A stretch of DNA of 64,000 nucleotides. It comes from Sipunculus nudus (taxonomy: Eukaryota; Annelida; Sipuncula; Golfingiida; Sipunculidae). Positions 15,101-28,700 of the stretch are shown here, one piece after another. Numbering within the stretch: the stretch's first letter is position 1; each line of letters starts with the position of its first letter. The stretch is taken from NCBI GenBank assembly GCA_026874595.1, contig CM049311.1, positions 40,057,676 to 40,121,675 on the forward strand, written 5' to 3'. Under the pieces are notes generated by a model that did not search any database, was not told the DNA's origin, and saw only the letters and a list, made by a program, of their open reading frames with translations. The translations under genes and the position numbers were made by a program.

Positions 15101-18100
15101 TCATCATCATACAGCATGATCAGGGTCAGTAATCATCATCATACAGCATGATCAGGGTCAGTAATCATCATCATACAGCATGGTCAGGGTCAGTAATCAT
15201 CATCATACAGCACCATCAGGGCAGTAATCATCATCATACAGCATGATCAGTGTCAGTAATCATCATCATACAGCATGATCAGGGTCAGTAATCATCATCA
15301 TACAGCATGGTCAGGGTCAGTAATCATCATCATACAGCACCATCAGGGCAGTAATCATCATCATACAGCATGATCAGTGTCAGTAATCATCATCATACAG
15401 CATGATCAGGGTCAGTAATCATCATCATACAGAATGATCAGGGTCAGGAATCATCATCATACAGCACCATCAGGGTCAGTAATCATCATCATACAGCATG
15501 GTCAGGGTCAGTAATCATCATCATACAGCACCATCAGGGCAGTAATCATCATCATACAGCATGATCAGTGTCAGTAATCATCATCATACAGCATGATCAG
15601 GGTCAGTAATCATCATCATACAGCATGGTCAGGGTCAGTAATCATCATCATACAGCACCATCAGGGCAGTAATCATCATCATACAGCATGATCAGTGTCA
15701 GTAATCATCATCATACAGCATGATCAGGGTCAGTAATCATCATCATACAGAATGATCAGGGTCAGGAATCATCATCATACAGCACCATCAGGGTCAGTAA
15801 TCATCATCATACAGCATGATCAGGGTCAGTAATCATCATCATACAGAATGATCAGGGTCAGTAATCATCATCATACAGCATGATCAGTGTCAGTAATCAT
15901 CATCATACAGCATGATCAGTGTCAGTAATCATCATCATACAGCATGATTAGTGTCAGTAATCATCATACAGCATGATCAAATGCCATTACTTACTATTTG
16001 TTGTTCATGTAGAAGATTCATCTCATGTGATGCCATGGTATTAACCTTCCTGTTGGTCAACCATAGATGTCATGCACATTCAGATAATCAAATTATCTTT
16101 CATTTTTTTTCTCCTATGTAATTTTGCTATTCTATATGGATGCATGCATTTATTTCCCTTCATGAAATGATCGGTTCTATCAGCACATGAATGATTTACT
16201 TTTGACAGTGACAGAGCTTTGCTATTCACTTGATTTGGAGCAGGTATAAGGGAGCCATGACTTATTTCATTTTCAAAGTATGCTTCTTAAGCTGTAGTAA
16301 TGCAGCAACTGATCTTGGTAACAGAATTTCTTGCATAGAATGCATTGGTCTACGTCATCTAACCATTCTCTATGCTGTCTGGTAGGCTTTGGCAACTTAT
16401 ATCTTTAATTAAGAAAATAATACACAAGTTCAGATTTTTGTGTTTAATGCTGCAAGAACTGGTGACATATAAGTGTGATACTCAGGTAAGTTATCTGTAG
16501 CAGGGATGTTACAATTACATTACAGAAAAGAAACAAAGACGAAGAAAGAAGCTGATAGAAGGTGAGATGTGTAGTTCTTTGTTTTGTCCTGCCTAACCAG
16601 TGATGTTGTATATAGATGACTGACTGACACAATATGCAGAATGAAACTGTGTGATGAGATTTAAAAAACATTTTACCCCAAACTGATTCAAAACACTGGA
16701 GAAAACCACCTGATTATTCACCTGACTGTTCAGCTTTTCAGCTGAGCTTTTTCACCTGATCTCATATAAATGGAATAAGCTGTCATTGAGATGTCCTGTC
16801 ACATGACCTCTAGATTATCAGTCAGTCCTGCATATTGTTATATGTCAGAGGTTAAATTAAGAAAGAAATTTTTAAATTGTGTGCAGTTTGAACTGTTTTT
16901 CTTGCAAAAATAAAAAGCACTATGAAAGTGACAGCCACTTGATATTAATTGTTATTTTGATTTTTATCAGTTTAAATAACTGCTGGATCAGGTGCACACT
17001 CAGGAAATTTGTTACTATGACTAAATTTTGTTATGGAAGAAATATCAAATAGCTGACTTTAGCTAGGTGGTGATAGTTGTTATGCCCCCGCCACAAAGTG
17101 GCCGGGGCATATAGTTTTACCCATGTCCGTCCTTCCGTCATTCCGAAATCAAACAGTTGTACGGACTTTTTTTCGCAATGCCTGCAGATATTGGCCTAAT
17201 TTTTGGTGTGTTGGCAGATAATGACCAGTTACAGATCGAGTTCGCGTTTCGTCCCGGTTGACCTACTTTTGACCATTTTACCGCTCCTAAACTTAGAAAA
17301 TTTCATGAAAAATAGAAATATTCATGACAGATACACATGTACAGACTTTTTTTCGCAGTGCCTGCAGATATTGGCCTGATTATAAGTGTGTGAGCAGATA
17401 TAGACCAGTTTCAGATCGAGTTCGCGTTTTGTCCTGGTTGACCTTCTTTTGACCGTTTTACGGCTCCTGAACATAGAAAATTTCATGAAAAATAGAAATA
17501 TTCATGACAGATACACATGTACGGACTTTTTTTCGCAATGCCTGCAGATATTGGCCTGATTTTTGGTGTGTGGCCAGATATTGACCAGTTACAGATCGAG
17601 TTCGCATTTCGTCCTGGTTGACCTATTTTTGACTGTTTTACGGCTCCTGAACATAGAAAATTTCATGTAAAATATAAATTTTCATGACAAATACACTTGT
17701 ACAGACTTTTCTTCACAATACCTGCAGATATTGGCCTCATTTTTGGTGTGTGGGCAGATAATGATCAGTTACAGATCAAGTTCACGTTTTGTCCCAGTTG
17801 ACCTATTTTTGACCGTTTGACGGTGCTCTAACATAGAAAATTTCATAAAAAGGTGCATATGTATGGACTTTTTTTTGCAGTGCCTGCAGATACGGGCCTG
17901 ATTTTTGGTGTGTAGCAGATAATGACCAGTTACAGATTGAGTTCTTGTTTTCTCTCAGTTGACCTACTTTTGACCATTTGACTGCTCCTGAACATAGAAA
18001 GTTTCATGAAAAATATAAATTTTCATAACAAATGCATATGTACTGACTTTTTTTCCTCAATGCCTGCAGATACCACCCTGATTTTTTATGTGTGGGCAGA

Positions 18101-19744
18101 TAATGACAGTTACAGATCGAGTTCGCGTTTCATCCCGGTTGACCTACTTTTGATTGTTTTACGGCTCCTAAACTTAGAAAATTTCATGAAAGACAGAAAT
18201 TTTTATGGAAAATGCACATGTATGGACTTTTTTTCACAATGCCTGCATATACTGGCATGATTTTTGGTGTGTTGCTTGATAATGACCCGTTACAGATCGA
18301 GTTTGCATTTTGCCCTTGTTGACCTACTTTTGACCATACGACACCTCCTGAACTTAAAAAAAATTTCAAAATTTTACAAATGTTTCTAATTTGCCCAAGG
18401 CGGGGGCATTCGTGTCATTCCGACACATCTAGTTTTCATCTGATGTTTTTGAGCCATATTTAATAAAAAAAAATTATACAAAACCTCCAGTGTCTTGATA
18501 ATCAATGCATGGATTGTCATGAATCTTGCCTTGAATATTAACCATGATTAGTATGTTAGTTCCTGAAAACTGGTGGCACCACCATTTTTTTCTATTTTAA
18601 GCTCAGCTGACTAAAGCGATGATCCTTTGCATGTCTGGCTCGCAGTCAGTCCGGACATCCGTCCATTAACAGGGCACTTTTGAAAATGTTGGAGTTACGA
18701 ATAAAAAATTCAACATACAGTTAGATGTCCCTTAGTTCTCCTACTAAACCCAAAACTGGGTCATTGTGACTTTGTTCCATTGAGAAATAAAGGAAAAACC
18801 TCAATTTTCAATTAAAAACATTATTGTTACACTTGAAGACTACCTAATATCGAAACCACAAGAGCTGTTTTGTTCCTCTTTAGCATAAATATTCTGTTTT
18901 ATAATTCTGATGTACATGCCAGAAATTAGGTCAGTATTGTGTAATTTCTTGAATGGGCCACAACATAATCAGGAAAGAAATTCACTCACTTTACTTGGTA
19001 ACTGTTGAACAAGAGACTTTTTTTCAGGGATATAACTTATTATAATCAGGATTCAGTTGTTTACCCAAAAATAGACCTTAATTCATGTAAATTAAAATTA
19101 TTAGCATAAATATAAAATCAGTACCGTACCTTAATTTTGCCAAACTTTGATCCTTGCATGTTTTTTCTTGTAAGTACTGTTGATTTAATTTTCACAGCAT
19201 GTACACATAAATATTTAATCTCTTAAAATCTGAAATTTGAAAATAAAAACTAAAAATCAGGCTAGTTATTGAATTTATTTTTGGTGACTCTATTGTATTC
19301 ATTTGCATTGTCTAGCTCCAGGCTGCCCACTTCTGGTCACTACAGGCCTTCCTTCGTAACATTATTAGTGATGCAAAACTTATCGAGCACCCCTGCTGTC
19401 ACAGGTTTACAGTAATTCTCATGTCAACTCCCCCTCATTCAAGTGTATAGCAATAATTGTAATTGTTTGAACTGTATTTCTTTAATCATAAAGCTGTTGC
19501 ACTCCAAAGGACAATACTTTTCTTGATATAGTAATTCAAGGGTAATCCAGAGAATGCCATGTGGTGGTAATGTAGCATTTTTTTTTAAGAAATTAATTTC
19601 CTTTTCAATAATTTAAGTGAATTAAAATATAATTGAACCTATCAGTAGGCATTATTTGATAGTATATGGATAAAATCATGGATAAATAAAAGTGCAATTT
19701 AGAATTGTGTTATTTTCATATATTTATTGTTTTGCAAATTTAAA

Positions 19745-19795
<51 letters not shown>

Positions 19796-22700
19796 TTATA
19801 CATCTGCTTGCATAATGTGATGTTACCTGACCAATTTAGCTATAAACGATAATGCTATTTAGAATTGTGAATCAACTTAAATATTCATATAAATATGTTA
19901 TACTGTAAATGTAAAGTAAAAGTAAAAAACTTATATAAAATTTATAAAATTTTGATTTTATAAAAAAGAGGATCTAATGCAAAAATTTGTTCATATTAGT
20001 AAAAAAAGGGAATGAAAATTATTTTTTTTCCCATCTCTCTATGCAAGGGTGTAGTAACACCATTGCCCCCCCCCCCCCCCCCCCCCCTCTGCCATTGAGT
20101 CCTTGCATCTGAGTTCTGGAACAAAAGTTTTATTGCAACAGCATAAAATCTATTAAATAAAGAAAATATATACAGAGGTGTTGTAACTCCAATCATTAGC
20201 CCCCTCCCCCTGCACCCTCAATTTAGTCCTTCCACCATTTTAGTGGGAATTTTATGGCAACTGTCTAAATTTTATAAAAAAAATGGTTTGATAAATAAAG
20301 TATGATTTAATTGGACAAATATGTAAACTGCTGAACTGTCAACAGCTAATCAAAAAGCCAGCAAATGATCATGGTAATAGTATTGATCTTATATTCACAA
20401 ACTGTTTATATGCTTCAGTTTCAACATAGGAAACATGGACAGATCACAAAATATTATTTGCAAATAATTCTTCAATCATATTAACCAACCATGGCTTATA
20501 TTATCTCTTCTTCTCAGACTTTATTTCAATTTTGATATTATTTTTTATTTTTACCTTCAAAGTCAACTTCAGAAGTGAACAGTGACCCCTGGGAGTATTG
20601 TTTTTTCCCTGTTTTTGAGACCTTCAGATGAGGCAGTCTGCCCTGTAACTATTAGATCTACAAACTTCTAACAGTATCTCCAGGGAGGTCCCAGGAAAAT
20701 CTTCTTGGTAATCTGAAATTAGGTCATGATGACCTATATTTTGTGAACTACAGACTGAAAACATGGTTTTGAGCACCCAGTCAGTCAGACAGGGGCACAA
20801 ATTGTATCAGCTAGCCCTAGAATCTTCTAACATGACATTCAGGCAGGTCCTGGGTAAATCTGCATGGAACCTGAAATTAGGTCATGGTGACCTATATTCT
20901 ATGAATTAAGTGCCAAAAACATGATTTTTTGCACCCTAAAAATCAGCTTAATTTGGTCTGATAACATTGTTAATTTCTCTCCTTATTAGGTCTGTTAAGG
21001 TATCAGGATTTTCTCTTGAGTATATGAAGTTGTTAACATCTTCCTGAAATAATAATATAGCATAAGTTGCACACTACTTAACATAACAGGAGATTTATGT
21101 CTGATAGCAGGCATGTCAACCTTGCAAACTCTTCAATATAACAGGAAATTTATGCCAGTTCTCAACAGTGAAAAATTTTATTTCATGTTATGAGAGTAAA
21201 TAACAGGCTCCTGTTTATTTTTGGTTCAGGATACTGTTATCACACTTTAAAAGGCTCTTTTTAGTTTTGACAAATGAGTCAAGCTCCTGATCAGCTTGTT
21301 CAACATGTAATTGTAATGTATATGCCTCATACTAGCATGACCATGTGCTTTTGCATATGTTACAGTTGTGACATTATAATTGATTAATATAGGCAGTGAT
21401 CAGTCTGAAAATGGTATTGATCAGTTCTTGAACTTTAGTATCTATATGTGTTTGTGTATATTTTTAGCACAGCTGACTTTCAGTCACGCTGAGCCATAGC
21501 GATGTGTCATTGCCTGTCGTCCTTCCGTCCGGACATCTGGCCATTAGCAGGGCAAAAAATCGTAACTGAGAGGGCTAGGATCATGAACCCTATGCAGTTT
21601 AAGAGGTCCATGAAAAATCTTTGGAAACCTGAAATTAGGTAGCTGTTACCCGTATCCTCCGAGCTATGGGGTTCAGAAGTACCCCAGAGAATCATTAAAA
21701 TTTGATAAAAAAGCTCAAGTATCTGAACAACTAATGTATTGATCACCATGATTCTGTGTATGCTTATTGATCACAGAGTCTTTCATTATTTCCCAAATAC
21801 TAGTGGTGTGATTTTGATTTTTAAAAATGTTTATGCATTTTTTTCTCTATTTTTGGAACCTTTAAAGATTTAGTTATCCATTAACAGGGCACAAATTGTA
21901 ACCACTGGACCTAGAATCTTCTTACTTGATATCCTGGGAGGTCCATGAAAAGGCTCCTTGGAAACCTGAAATAAGGTCTCTGTTACTGTGGGGCTTATAG
22001 ATACTCCAAGAATAATTTAAAATTTGATACCAAAGCAGGGCACAAAAAATAACTATTGGACCAAGAGTCTTCTAACTTGACATGCTGGGGGGTCAATGAA
22101 AAGTTCTCTTCAGAAACCTCACATTACTCTGTTACCCATATCCTCTGAGCTATGGGGCTCCGATGTACCCCCTAGAATCAATAAAATTTTTATACAAATG
22201 CTCCAATAACTGGACAACTAATGCATTGATCTCCATGAGTTTTTTGCATGCATATTGATCAAGAAGTGTTTCATCAGATCCTGAAGACTGAAGGCACCAC
22301 CTGGATTATTTAAATTTTTAAGGATTTTTTTCCCTTAATTTTTTTGAGACCTTCAAATGAAGCAGTCTGGCTGTTTATAGGGCACAAACTTTAACCGTTA
22401 GCTTGAATCATCTGTCTGTATATCTAGGGAGGTCTTAGACAAATCTCCTTGGTAACCTGAAATAATGTCACTGTGATCCGTTTTCTAAAAGCTGTGTGAA
22501 AGAACATGATTGTAACACTGTAAGTCAGATTTGCAAATGGTAGCAGCTGGATGTAATATAGGGTCACTGTAACCTATATCTTAGGTCTATGGGCAAAATG
22601 CATGATTTTGAGCACCTTCGGGTTCATGTTACCCATTGTTCAAGGTTCTTTAAATTCAGCTGAGCATCATGGCCCATTGGCCACTTGTGTTGGTTTTATC

Positions 22701-25700
22701 ATGGGTTGATAATTTTATTCATTTTAATATCATTAATATTGGTGTTTCTACTTTCATTCATTGCATGGTGCTCATGGACCACAAAATGCAGAATCTTACT
22801 TCCCATCAAATGATCAAATTTTATCAATGTATTGAAATAAAAAAATAATATGACACTGATACAGTATTTGTTTTTGTCTTGTGACATACTGGTGCACTAG
22901 TGTATCATCATAACTTTACAAACTAATGTAAAATGGAATTGTCAGTCTTTTGCTAAAGTGTATTTAGTTCAAGAATGGAACAGCAGCTTGAAATAAAAAA
23001 GTTAAGTTTAATGTGAAACAATGATGGAAATGCTTATGATAAATACATGAGATGAAACATTGATTGAGATAAACATCAAGATAAAAAATTGTATAAAACT
23101 TTATGAAAATCTGCCCAGTCTTTGAAGAGGGTGGTTGCTAACAAAAACACACACAAAAAATATCCAAGCTTAATAATATATTTACCAAAATATGCAAATG
23201 TACATTTAAAAAAATAAAATCTGGCCAACCATTAATTTGGGTGTGTTTGTGTGTATGTACATAGTCTGTATTGCTAAAGAGCTTTGGGATAGGATATTTA
23301 AAGTTTTTGCAAAGGCGCTAGTTCACATAGAAATACTATGTTACATTTTGTTTCATATGTGAGAACTGCATAAGTGTATTTTCATGGTCATGCTTTCTTT
23401 ATACAATAAGTCCTGAGTGTGTAACCAGATTGGTGTTTCAGTTTGTTATAAGGTCAGTGCCTGACAGATTATGCACCTCATTGTATTGTTAGGTTTGCAC
23501 ACGGCCTGTAAAACCACTGATGTGGCAAAGGCAAAGGAGTACGCTGACCAAGTGGGTGAAGGAATCAAAGACATCATCAATTACGTCCCTGAGGACCAAG
23601 CCTCACCACTCTGCAAGTAAGAATCCTGCCAGGTCCTAGAAATACAGAGAAAGGTCTGTCAAGAAAAATACAACACAAGACAGCAAATCTATATTAAAAT
23701 TGACATGGTGGCACACACTCTTTGTCATACAAATTCTCAGTGGCCATGCCTCAGAAATGCTAATTTTTGCTCCCTTATTGTCAGGAAAAATCCTAATTGT
23801 GTCCTAAGAGGTTAATTGTATCCCCAGACAATGGACAGATTTCTTTCATATTATGCACATGTAGAGAGATGGGTTATGGGGTGAGGTCTATTTACATTTG
23901 GGTCATGACCTTTACCATGAGTGTGGCCTTGACCTTTAATGTGTCCATATTTGGTGAAAATCACACACCTCTTACGATATCTCCAGTGTTGATAGCCATA
24001 TGGATTTCAAATGTGACTTATGTTTGGCCCACCACTAAAGTAAGAACCCTATAGGTTCCAGGGTCATGAGGTCACTGAACTCGCATCTTAAAAGATACTG
24101 TGGATGCATTTTAAGCCAAACTTTCATCCCAGGTCTTCCATCTTGAATATATAGCTCACTTGCCAATAGTGGGTGATCCGTATCAATTTTGGGTCACAAG
24201 GTCAAAGGTCAAGGCCACAGTAGCTATCTGTCAAAAAAATAGTTTCTGGATGATAATTCCTGGTTTAATTGATGTCTGGATTTCAAACTTGACTTATATA
24301 TGTCCCATTGAAAAAGCAAGACTCCAATTGATTTTGGGGTCATGAGGTCAAAGGTCAAGGTCACAGGACACATCTTTAAAAAGATTGTGGATGCATTTTC
24401 AGCCAAACATTTCATCTTGCACATATAGTTCATCTGCCAATAGTAGAAGACCCCTATCAATTTTGAGGTCACAAGGTCAAAGGTCAAGGCCACAGGAGCC
24501 ATCTGTCCAAAAATTAGTTTCTGAATGATAATTCCTGCTTTTATTGGTGTATGGATTTCAATCTTGACTTGTATATGTCCCATTGGAAAAGCAAGACCCA
24601 ATTTGATTTTGGGGTCATGAGGTCAAAGGTCAAGGTCACAGGACACATCTTTTAAAAGATGTGGATGCATTTTCAGCCAAACATTTCATCTCAGATCTTT
24701 CATCTTGCACATATAGTTCACCTGCCAAGAGAGGACGAACCCTATCAATTTGAGGTCACAAGGTCAAAGGTGAAGGTCACAGGAGCCATCTGTCCAAAAA
24801 TTAGTTTCTGGATGATAATTCCTGCTTTTATTGATGTATAGATTTCAAACTTGTTTTGTATATGTCCCATTGGAAAAACAAGACCCGAATTGATTTTGGG
24901 GTCATGAGGTCAAAGGTCAAGGTCACAGGACACATCTTTAAAAAGATTGTGGATACATTTTCAGCCAAACATTTCATCTCAGACATTTCATCTTGCAAAT
25001 ACAGTTACCCTGCCAATAGAGGAAGAGGCCTGTCAATTGTGAGGTTGCAAGGTCAAAGGTGAAGGTCACAGGAGCCATCTGTCCAAAAATTAGTTCCCGA
25101 GATGATAATTCAAGCTTGGATTAATATATGGATTTCAAACATGACTTATATATGGCCCATCAATAAATCTTGACCTCTATTGATTTATATATAAAAGTGG
25201 ATGATCAATATCAATTTTGGGGTCACAAGGTCAAAGGTCAAGGCCACAGGAGCCATCTGTCCAAAAATTAGTTTCTGGATGATAATTCCTGCTTTTATTA
25301 ATGTATAGATTTCAAACTTGACTTATATATGTCCCATTAAAAAAGCAAGACCCCAATTGATTTTGGGGTCATGAGGTCAAAGGTCAAGGTCACAGGACCA
25401 ACATCTTCAAAAAAAATTGTGGATTGATAGATGGAAGAAACAATAATTGCTTGCCAAGTGTCATTATATGCTGCTAAAAATGGGGGCCTATTCTTAAAGG
25501 GGGGGGGGGGGGCTGTACTATGTCTGAGGATACTCTGGCACCTGCGGTGCCAAGAAATGTCTAGTTTTTTTCTGTATTTTCTCATAAATGCTGAAGAATT
25601 TGACATTTTTAGCTCAACTGACTGTAAGTTATCTGAGCCATTGTAGTGGTCCTTTTTTCCATTGTCCGTTAACAAGGCAGGATTTGGAACCATTAAACCT

Positions 25701-28700
25701 ATGAATTGAAAATTTGACATAGTAAGATGTCCTTACGTTCTACTACCTAAGCTGAAACTGGGTCATTGTGACTTTGTTCCTTTGAGAAATTAAGAAAAAC
25801 CCTCATATTTCCAGTAAAAGCATATTGTTACACTTCAAAACTATCCACTATTAAAACTGCAGTTATAAACCTATTAATATTTGACATAACCATTCCTGCA
25901 TATATTTCTTATGGACATGCAAGAAATTAGGTCAATATTGTGTAAACTTTTTGAAGTTATCGGCTCAAACATAATGCACTTTGTCAAAAATCAGGAAATA
26001 TATTTACTCACTTAACATGGTAATTTGTTTAGCTAGAGAGCTTATTTTAAGCATATATTGATATTCAAGTTAGTTTTGATTGTATACCAGAAATTATATA
26101 AAAATTTTGAAAGTTATTAGCATAAATGTCAATTCATTACCTTAAATTTTGCTTAACTGTGACTATGGCACATTTTTTGTTTGTACATTCACTTTCATTT
26201 TCACATGATGGACAGATTTTAAGCTAATAATATATGAAATTTGAAAGGAATTGGTGAAAAAGGATAGCTTAATTGAAGTTTTCATACACAATGTCTAGTT
26301 TTCTTTACTTCAACCCAGCCCAGGGGCATGCAGTGAGAGATGTTGCCTTCACTTTTGTTATGTACCATAAAGTCTTGTGTACTAGCTGGACCAGTGTATA
26401 AGATGGTCCGGAGTTTTGAGGTGGAAGAGCCCTATGGATTGTGAGTCCCAGCTCATGGCAGCTGGGCAGACCACGTCATCATTTGTGGAGGCACATGAAT
26501 GGAATAATTAAGTGTAACGTAATCTTTTTTGCAGGTAAAGAACATATAAACTAAGTAACATTTAAAAAAACTTAATTAAACAGTATTAATTGTACCCGCC
26601 AAAACAAAAATTTGCAGATACTATGTTTTTGACTGGGTTCCACTGCCGCCACCGCCATTGCGTTCGTTTCCAAAATAACTCCTCTGAGACCACTGGACTG
26701 GTTTTTTCCAAAACTTGACCCAATTATCAGGTCACATGTGAACTAGGGCCTTATCATTTTTTGCGTTGACCTCTGACCTTCTTTCCTCTGCAGTGCTCCA
26801 TCTGTGCGCCTATGATCACACATGAAACCACACAAAGCTTTCATCTGTTTGTCTGCCTTGGGTTAAAATCACTCAAATCTCTGCAGTGGTTGGACTTATT
26901 CACCTGAAATTTTGCATGCATTTACATCCTGGATAGCTTTCTTGATTTTATGACAGGTGGCACCACCTACATTTACGTTCATGCTGTAGAAGTCAATGCT
27001 AATATCTCTGGACTGGTTTGGCGTACCTTCATGAAATTTTGCATGTGATTAGATCTCACAAAGCTCTTTATCATCCACAAAACTGGTGGCGCCACCTGCA
27101 ACCATTTTGCACAGCATCCATCTGTTTGTCTGCTGTGGGATTAAATTACTCATATCTAGGCATTGGTTTGTCCTTGCTAAATTTTTTGTCTTCCTAAAAT
27201 TTGTATATGTATACAGCTTGGATAGCTTGCTCAATTTTGTAGCAGGTTGCGCCACCAACATTAACATTTACGTTGCAGACATCCATGCTAATATCTCAGA
27301 ACTGTTTTGACATATAGGCCTGAAATTTTGCATGACTTTAGATCTTACATAGCTCTACAGCTCACGCATCCTACTTTGAATTTAGCTTATACACATAGTC
27401 GCTTTTCTACTACCCGTGTTTTAGTTATTATAGAAAAAATATGAAAATTTATTATGTTGCAGAAATGAAGATCGTCTGACACACAGAATTGGCAGTTGGG
27501 CGATAATAAAAGAGCCATGAATTTCTCATACTTTCATTCATTGCTCATTGAATTTTAACTCCTGTGATTGTTCATGTTTGATGTCAATAAAACATATCAT
27601 ACACAAAACTGGAGGGGCACCTGCAACCATTTTTGCACAGCATCCGTCTGTTTGTCTGCTGTGGGCTAAAATTACTCAAATCTCTGTAGTGGTTTGACAT
27701 AACTGCCTAAAATTTTGCAGGTTTATACATCCTAGACAGCTTTCTTGATTTTATGACAGGTGGCGCCACCTACATTCTTGTTTACGCTGCAGACATCCAA
27801 GCTCGTATCTCTGGAACCGTTTGACCGATTGGGCCAAAATTTTGCATGTGTTTAGATCTCACATAGCTCTTTATCATACACAAAACTGGAGGGGGCCACC
27901 TGCAACCATTTTTGCACAGCGTCTGTCTGTTTGTCTGCCAAGGGATAAAATCACTCATAAACATGCAGTGGTTTGACCTTTTGCCTGAAATTTTTCATGT
28001 GTACACAACTTGGACAGCTTTCTGGGTTTGTGGTAGGTGGTGCAACCTACATACACATTTTGGCTGCAGACATCCATGCTAATATGCAACACACCTCACT
28101 CTTTTTCCCCTTGCCACTCAATCCATGCCTCACTACACCCGTTCCACTCTGATTTAGGCAGAAACATGTAGTCGCTTGTCGACTACCCGTATTCTAGTTT
28201 GATTTGATGTGAGCCACACTTAGGGTAAATAATGATGCAACTTACAATTCTGAATTAACTTAAATTTTAAGAATTTTTTAAAATTCAGATTTATAAAATT
28301 TGTAAATTGAATTAAAACAGTTCATGCAAAAATGGATATACTAAAAATTACTTTTTTTTTTATTATATCATTAAATGATTTCAGGCTACAAGTTTCATAT
28401 AGTGTACTATGCAGATGCAATGTATACCTTATTTGCTTGTTTAACTTGCTTATCAAATGGAATTATGCTCATTTGAAAATGGAAAATGTGTATTATTATG
28501 CTTCAGCTCATGTCCATAATTCTATAATTTGCTGGGTTTTGTATGTTCCCAGTGGATATATTAATGTGCACATTACAGTCACTTAGTTGAAGAATACTGA
28601 AACTTTTACAAATACATATTTGGTATCATGAGAGACTCCTGCATCTTTCATGTAGTCCATAAAACTGCACAGTCAACACAACCACTAGGATTTTATACAA

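Noticed and set aside
6440-15979. Regular 32-bp direct repeats resembling a CRISPR array
   Set aside because: Units abut with no unique spacers, length and composition are those of a minisatellite, and the setting is a eukaryotic intron.
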